From positions 1 to 25,445 of the forward strand of contig QMRV01000032.1 of assembly GCA_003649445.1 (NCBI GenBank): a stretch of 25,445 nucleotides of DNA, given 5' to 3'. The first letter of the stretch is position 1, and each line of letters begins with the position of its first letter. The stretch is from Thermoprotei archaeon. Its GTDB lineage: Archaea; Thermoproteota; Thermoprotei; Thermofilales; B15-G2. Both the position numbers and the translations under genes were made by a program. The notes below the pieces were generated by a model. The model searched no databases. It was not told where the DNA came from and saw nothing but the letters and a program-made list of their open reading frames with translations. Below are positions 22,196-25,445 of this stretch, piece after piece.

Positions 22196-22425
22196 CTATA
22201 TAGTTTTAGGCCTTAATTGAGCCAACTCTGCAGAAAATCCAGCGTCTTTTCTCCTAAACTCATCTAAAATTACTTTAGTCCTACCTTTACTGAAAAATAT
22301 ATCCACCCAATTTCTTTCTTAAAAATTCTTTAGGCAGATTTAGCTTATTTCCTTTAGTCCTCAGAACATGTAGTACCTTTATCACAGCTTCTTTACTTAA
22401 CTTTATGACAAATAATGAATAAAAA
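22196..22425 (-). pseudogene. Unrecognised gene remnant split by a frameshift
   Basis: Two minus-strand blocks look coding but are in different frames. The upstream block (about 22303-22425) reads IKLSKEAVIKVLHVLRTK and on to NLPKEFLRKKLG. The downstream block (22196-22316) reads WVDIFFSKGRTKVILDEF, continues RRKDAGFSAELAQLRPKTI and stops at 22196. One extra base near 22304-22316 separates them. No convincing start codon is visible. I cannot name the family; the size and setting next to a dead vapBC pair suggest another small toxin-antitoxin component, which is only a guess. Confidence 0.4.
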
Positions 22426-22727
22426 TAGATTAAATTATTGTAGTGAATAACTTAATGGCTTACTTTAGCTATTATTACTAAAATACAATTACTTTCATAA
22501 AGATTTTACTTTCATGTCGGAGAAACTTTATAGAAAAAGAATATCTAAGAAAATTCTGCTTTAAAATTTAATAGAAATTATCTTATATAAAAATAAAACA
22601 AATAGTTAAGCATATACTGCAAGCTAGTTATATAACTTTGTTAAATACTAACACTAAAAATACATGTACTTGAAATCTTTTTACGTATTCTACAATACAA
22701 GTACAGCATTTTGAGAAAATGAGTTAA
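22426..22727. other. Gene-poor AT-rich stretch
   Basis: No open frame longer than about 20 codons with plausible features is seen on either strand. The stretch holds many A/T runs and the inverted repeat at 22665-22705. It has the look of decayed sequence next to the broken vapBC pair. Confidence 0.5.
22665..22705. repeat. 8-bp inverted repeat with long loop
   Basis: TGTACTTG (22665-22672) and CAAGTACA (22698-22705) are exact inverted copies 25 bp apart. They lie just upstream of the promoter for the gene at 22757. They may be a bipartite regulator site or the ends of an old element. Confidence 0.35.
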
Positions 22728-22756
22728 GAATATATTTCATCACATGTATCTGAATT

Positions 22757-23002
22757 ATGTCTCAAGCTAGCATAATAAATTTATTATCTGAGCTAGAGAA
22801 ATGGCTGCGAAATAAACTACACAATGTTAAATGCCCTGCATGCGGACACATAATAGTCTCAAATCATCCTCCTCAGTGGGTTAACGAGCATTTACCACAT
22901 ATAACAGTAGGAGAAGAAGAAATTTCAGTAAGCTATAGATGCAAAAAGGGAGGCCTTATAGAAATCTGTAGACTTCCTAGAACAGTTGAAGAAAAAATTT
23001 AG
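22757..23002 (+). CDS. Small cysteine-containing (zinc-binding) protein
   Basis: The 81-residue protein starts with a helix (SIINLLSELEKWLRNKL) and then has CPACGH (26-31) and two later cysteines (YRCKKGG and EICRL), which could bind one zinc ion. I do not recognise the family. A TATA-like AATATATT (about 22729-22736) lies about 25 bp before ATG 22757, predicting a leaderless mRNA, which supports a real gene. It stands alone between two gene-poor stretches. Confidence 0.65.
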   Translation: MSQASIINLLSELEKWLRNKLHNVKCPACGHIIVSNHPPQWVNEHLPHITVGEEEISVSYRCKKGGLIEICRLPRTVEEKI

Positions 23003-23309
23003 TGGAAATACTACAAGAATATTTGAATAGTTTAAGATAGTTTTATTTAGATAAATATATCACCTAGAATACTAGTTCTATCAATTTTACTTCAATAGCA
23101 TCTCTGTTTCTGAGAAAACTGATGCTTAAAGGGCATCTGTATACTATATTCAGTAACTTTAAGGAATCAACATTACGTCGCATGTTGCTAAACTACCTAA
23201 CTTTCTTCTATGATTTCATCGAAGAAAAATAGAGCTTATTGGCCATAGCAGTATTAAGCGGTAAATTATTTTGAAATAATGATTTTGAATTTATTTTATT
23301 CAAGAAAAC
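23003..23309. other. Gap holding at most one short open frame
   Basis: This AT-rich gap separates the zinc-binding protein gene from the FHA gene. The only coding-like signal is the 36-codon frame at 23122-23232. No RNA gene or terminator hairpin is clear. Confidence 0.45.
23122..23232 (+). CDS. Possible small ORF or gene remnant
   Basis: A 36-residue frame starts at ATG 23122 (MLKGHLYTIFSNF..., ending FFYDFIEEK) and stays open upstream for another 17 codons without a better start. The residue make-up looks protein-like, with balanced charged and aromatic residues. There is no clear promoter or ribosome site at the right distance. It may be the end of a decayed gene. Confidence 0.2.
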   Translation: MLKGHLYTIFSNFKESTLRRMLLNYLTFFYDFIEEK

Positions 23310-23316
23310 TATAAAT
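23310..23316 (+). promoter_or_regulatory. TATA box of the FHA gene
   Basis: TATAAAT is centred 26 bp before GTG 23339 and 32 bp before ATG 23345, so the transcript should start close to 23339. Confidence 0.6.
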
Positions 23317-23333
23317 TCTTGTATGTATCATTT

Positions 23334-23353
23334 GATGCGTGAAGATGCGTGAA
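23334..23353 (+). repeat. Perfect 10-bp tandem duplication across the FHA start codon
   Basis: GATGCGTGAA occurs twice head to tail (23334-23343, 23344-23353). The first copy's ATG (23335) opens a 5-codon frame that stops at TGA 23350-23352, overlapping the second copy's ATG (23345) that is in frame with the gene. GTG 23339 is also in frame. Confidence 0.7.
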
Positions 23354-24085
23354 TTTGATTTAGCTAGAGTACTTAAATATCTTTATTCTGCACGGGAAGC
23401 TTGTTATGAAATACTATTACATGTTAAGGATGAGTCTACTACTTATGGTGAATTGAGAGAACCTTTAGAAAAAATAAGCCTTTATTTGAGCCCGCTCGAA
23501 GGATTACATAGAGTAGTAGACGAAATAATTAGTGAAGTACGAGACTATATTGAATTGTATAAGCTGAGAATTTTTGAGAAAGTTAGTCCCGAAGATATGA
23601 AGCTCTTAGCAGAGTCTGCTAAAATATGGGAAGAGAAAGTAAGATTCCTGATAGATAATATAGATGCTATAATTGGCTCTAAACAAGTTTTCACGCCGCC
23701 GCAGCCTCCTGCTACCGTAACTAGGCCTGTTTCAGCAAGCCTCATATGTGAAGACACAGGTGAGAAAGTACGTATATCAGATTACTGTATTATTGGGAGA
23801 GACCCCTATACAAATAAGGTAACAGTGTATGATAGCAGAGGTAGAATTCTCTACCAGTTAAATAAAGTTGATAGATATGTCACTAGGTACAATCCCCGTA
23901 TAGGCAAGTACGGCCATGCTATTTTACTCTATGAAGAAAACAAAGGGTGGCTTATTGAAGACGAGTACAGCACTAATGGAACCTATTTAAATGGAAAACT
24001 TATACCGCCTAAAGCTAGAGTAAAGCTTAGAAACGGAGACATTATAGAAATAGGCTCAACAAAATTCAAGTTCATACTCTACTAA
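23339..24085 (+). CDS. FHA-domain protein with helical N-terminal region
   Basis: The 248-residue protein has a helical N-terminal half (1-115), a proline-rich linker (about 119-130, FTPPQPPATVTRP) and a C-terminal FHA domain (about 148-248). FHA motifs are IIGRDPYTNKV (151-161), the histidine of KYGHAILLY (190-198), and GWLIEDEYSTNGTYLNG (203-219) with the Ser and Asn that normally hold phosphothreonine, then NGDIIEIGSTKFKF. The usual SRRH turn reads VTRYNPRIGKYGH, with a short insert. FHA domains recognise phosphothreonine on partner proteins; no kinase gene is in the window. The start is GTG 23339 (at the predicted transcript start) or ATG 23345. Confidence 0.85.
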   Translation: MKMREFDLARVLKYLYSAREACYEILLHVKDESTTYGELREPLEKISLYLSPLEGLHRVVDEIISEVRDYIELYKLRIFEKVSPEDMKLLAESAKIWEEKVRFLIDNIDAIIGSKQVFTPPQPPATVTRPVSASLICEDTGEKVRISDYCIIGRDPYTNKVTVYDSRGRILYQLNKVDRYVTRYNPRIGKYGHAILLYEENKGWLIEDEYSTNGTYLNGKLIPPKARVKLRNGDIIEIGSTKFKFILY

Positions 24086-24174
24086 TCTATCTATTCAAAT
24101 CTTTTAGAGTCACACAAATTTACCTTACTAAACTTATATGAAATCTCAAGTTTTAAACAAGTGCGGTAACTTAT

Positions 24175-24702
24175 TTACACATTGTTGCAGAAACTTTCAG
24201 TTGATTTAAGTTTTTTAAGTCTTTCTAGTTTTAGAGTTTTGTTTTGTAGCTCATTTTCTATTTTTTCTAGCTGTTTTAATAATTTATTTTTCTCTTCTCC
24301 CTTAGCTTTACTTAATTTATTTAGTAATATGCTTTTAAGCTGTTCTAATGTCTTAATATCTTCTTCAATTAGTTTTATTTCAGCTGAAATATAGGGCTTT
24401 ACAGAAAACCGTATTTGAGAATATTTTGCCAATAATTTGGCTAGTTCTTGTTCAAGTTCCCTTCTAATAATTGTTTTATAGCTTGTAGGTGCTTGCTGAA
24501 TTATTTCAGTTAATTTCTTACTTAGCGCTGTTTTCTCTTGAGGAGTTAATGTTTCTCCTTTAATTAGTTTGTTTACTGCTTCAGTTAACTGAGGATATAT
24601 TAGTTGCGCTAGTAGAGCGTAATAAAGTCCGCGGGCAGTTTCTACTCCTAGTGTTTGCACTATTGTCTTAGCTACTTTCATCCAGTCGATGTTTCCGCTC
24701 AT
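24175..24702 (-). CDS. Coiled-coil protein of unknown function
   Basis: The 175-residue protein has a hydrophobic helical N-terminus (about 8-44, VAKTIVQTLGVETARGLYY, ALLAQLIYPQL), a short linker (GETLTPQEK), and a long charged coiled coil (about 100-170, rich in Lys, Glu and Leu). I do not recognise a family. The plan resembles the C-terminal tail of the adjacent subtilisin-like protease: a hydrophobic helix, a linker of the T-hydroxyl-x-E type, and a coiled coil. ATG 24702 follows a TATA box at 24731-24736. It is separated from the protease gene by 53 bp and has its own promoter. Confidence 0.7.
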   Translation of the reverse strand: MSGNIDWMKVAKTIVQTLGVETARGLYYALLAQLIYPQLTEAVNKLIKGETLTPQEKTALSKKLTEIIQQAPTSYKTIIRRELEQELAKLLAKYSQIRFSVKPYISAEIKLIEEDIKTLEQLKSILLNKLSKAKGEEKNKLLKQLEKIENELQNKTLKLERLKKLKSTESFCNNV

Positions 24703-24730
24703 ATTCTGTACCTCATACTTAATGTTTTCT

Positions 24731-24736
24731 TATAAG
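24731..24736 (-). promoter_or_regulatory. TATA-like box of the coiled-coil gene
   Basis: CTTATA on the minus strand predicts a transcript start near 24707, about 5 nt before ATG 24702. Confidence 0.5.
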
Positions 24737-24755
24737 AGTTTGTTTCTATTTTAGT

Positions 24756-25445
24756 TTACTCTAGGTCTTTTAGTAGTTTTTCAGCTTCATCGAGCAGTTT
24801 CTGTACTTGTTCGAGTTGTTTTAAGTACTCTTCTCTGCTTATTTCTCCTTTCTCATATTTCTCTCTGAGCTCTCGGGCTTTTCTAGCAGATTCGAGTATT
24901 AGAAGTCTCAGAGCCTTTCTTACTTCTTCTCTAGAGACTGTTTTCTTTTCTTTTACCCCTTTAAGTAGCTCAGATACAAGAGCTAAGACGACTGCGCTTG
25001 TGGCTGTAGTGAGTGCTGTTAATCCTATTGTTTTGAGTATTTCGTCTTTTGTTTCTTTTTCAATAGTCTTTCTTTTAGCTAAAGCAACTAAATGCTCTTT
25101 TTCCTCATCAAGGTACTTGAAGGCGTTTTCAATATTTATTAGGCCGTATCCTTGAGAATACTTATCGTAGCCTAAGTCGACAGCTGATTTTATGAGCACT
25201 TCTTTTACTATAAAAGGTGTTTGTTTACCGTAGTCGAGCCCCCTTTCTTTCATGTACTGTAGTATTAGTGCGCATGCTCCAGCTACATGTGGTGTAGCCA
25301 TGCTTGTTCCCTGTAGCGACAAATAGTGTGGTTCTACTAGGAGGTCTAAGTCTAGGTAATTTCTGAGGATTTCTGGATCTATTGTAGTTGAGCGCGCAGA
25401 GACTATTCCCTCGAATTTGTCTACTACTCTACCTTCTTCCTTCAC
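24756..25445 (-). CDS. Subtilisin-like serine protease, C-terminal part (cut by window edge)
   Basis: The 229 visible residues hold the end of an S8 (subtilase) domain: GTSMATPHVAGACALI contains the catalytic serine, and SQGYGLINIENAF is the usual last strand. The Asp and His of the triad lie outside the window. After about residue 115 comes a non-protease extension: a basic stretch, a hydrophobic helix (about 143-165, IGLTALTTATSAVVLALV) and a charged coiled coil to the end (KARELREKYEKGEISREEY). The hydrophobic part may anchor the protein in the membrane. The open frame continues past 25445, so the real start is not seen. Confidence 0.88.
   Translation of the reverse strand: MKEEGRVVDKFEGIVSARSTTIDPEILRNYLDLDLLVEPHYLSLQGTSMATPHVAGACALILQYMKERGLDYGKQTPFIVKEVLIKSAVDLGYDKYSQGYGLINIENAFKYLDEEKEHLVALAKRKTIEKETKDEILKTIGLTALTTATSAVVLALVSELLKGVKEKKTVSREEVRKALRLLILESARKARELREKYEKGEISREEYLKQLEQVQKLLDEAEKLLKDLE

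Noticed and set aside
22513..22563. 16-codon plus-strand frame starting ATGTCGGAG
   Set aside because: It is too short, with no promoter or ribosome site and no matching family.

Overview
The window looks like a chromosome segment of a hyperthermophilic archaeon, probably a Thermoproteota/Crenarchaeota member close to Desulfurococcales; that assignment is inference. The support is AT-rich DNA, TATA boxes centred about 26 bp upstream of start codons (mostly leaderless mRNAs), GTG and TTG starts, and archaeal-type families (KaiC-like ATPase, V4R, DUF362-ferredoxin, SDH-type membrane protease, AbrB/PIN toxin-antitoxin). I see no tRNA, rRNA, CRISPR array or insertion sequence.

Region 1 (1-4357) concerns NAD. 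A minus-strand operon nadA-nadC-nadX (aspartate dehydrogenase, cut by the window edge) makes nicotinate mononucleotide from aspartate. Two related 13-bp palindromes lie upstream of the nadA TATA box. Next is a thioredoxin-CcdA membrane fusion gene broken by two certain and probably three frameshifts. Divergent from it is an NAD-kinase-like protein with an altered GGDG motif fused to a C-terminal winged helix. This is a candidate NAD(P)-sensing transcription factor and the most interesting item here.

Region 2 (4328-11060) is a metal/sugar block. A complete Zn/Mn-type ABC transporter (ATPase divergent from binding protein and permease) is followed by a NikR-like regulator with a changed metal site. 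Two paralogous L-fucose/arabinose-isomerase-like proteins bracket it, and a ClpP-class membrane serine protease sits beside the second.

Region 3 (11114-17617) holds an AAA+ ATPase of the DUF4143 type, a double-domain KaiC-like ATPase translationally coupled to a small protein, a zinc-ribbon miniprotein, a V4R sensor gene in operon with marC, a DUF362 iron-sulfur protein and a small basic protein.

Region 4 (17778-21274) has a ribbon-helix-helix regulator, an ACT-domain protein, and, divergent from the latter, a three-gene polar amino-acid ABC transporter. A GTTACA palindrome lies between the divergent starts.

Region 5 (21365-23338) is decaying accessory DNA: a vapB-vapC pair with a frameshift in each gene and Asp-to-Asn at the first PIN catalytic residue, an unrecognised broken gene, long AT-rich gene-poor stretches and a small zinc-binding protein. 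Region 6 (23339-25445) has an FHA-domain protein, a coiled-coil protein and the C-terminal part of a subtilisin-like protease with a hydrophobic/coiled-coil tail.
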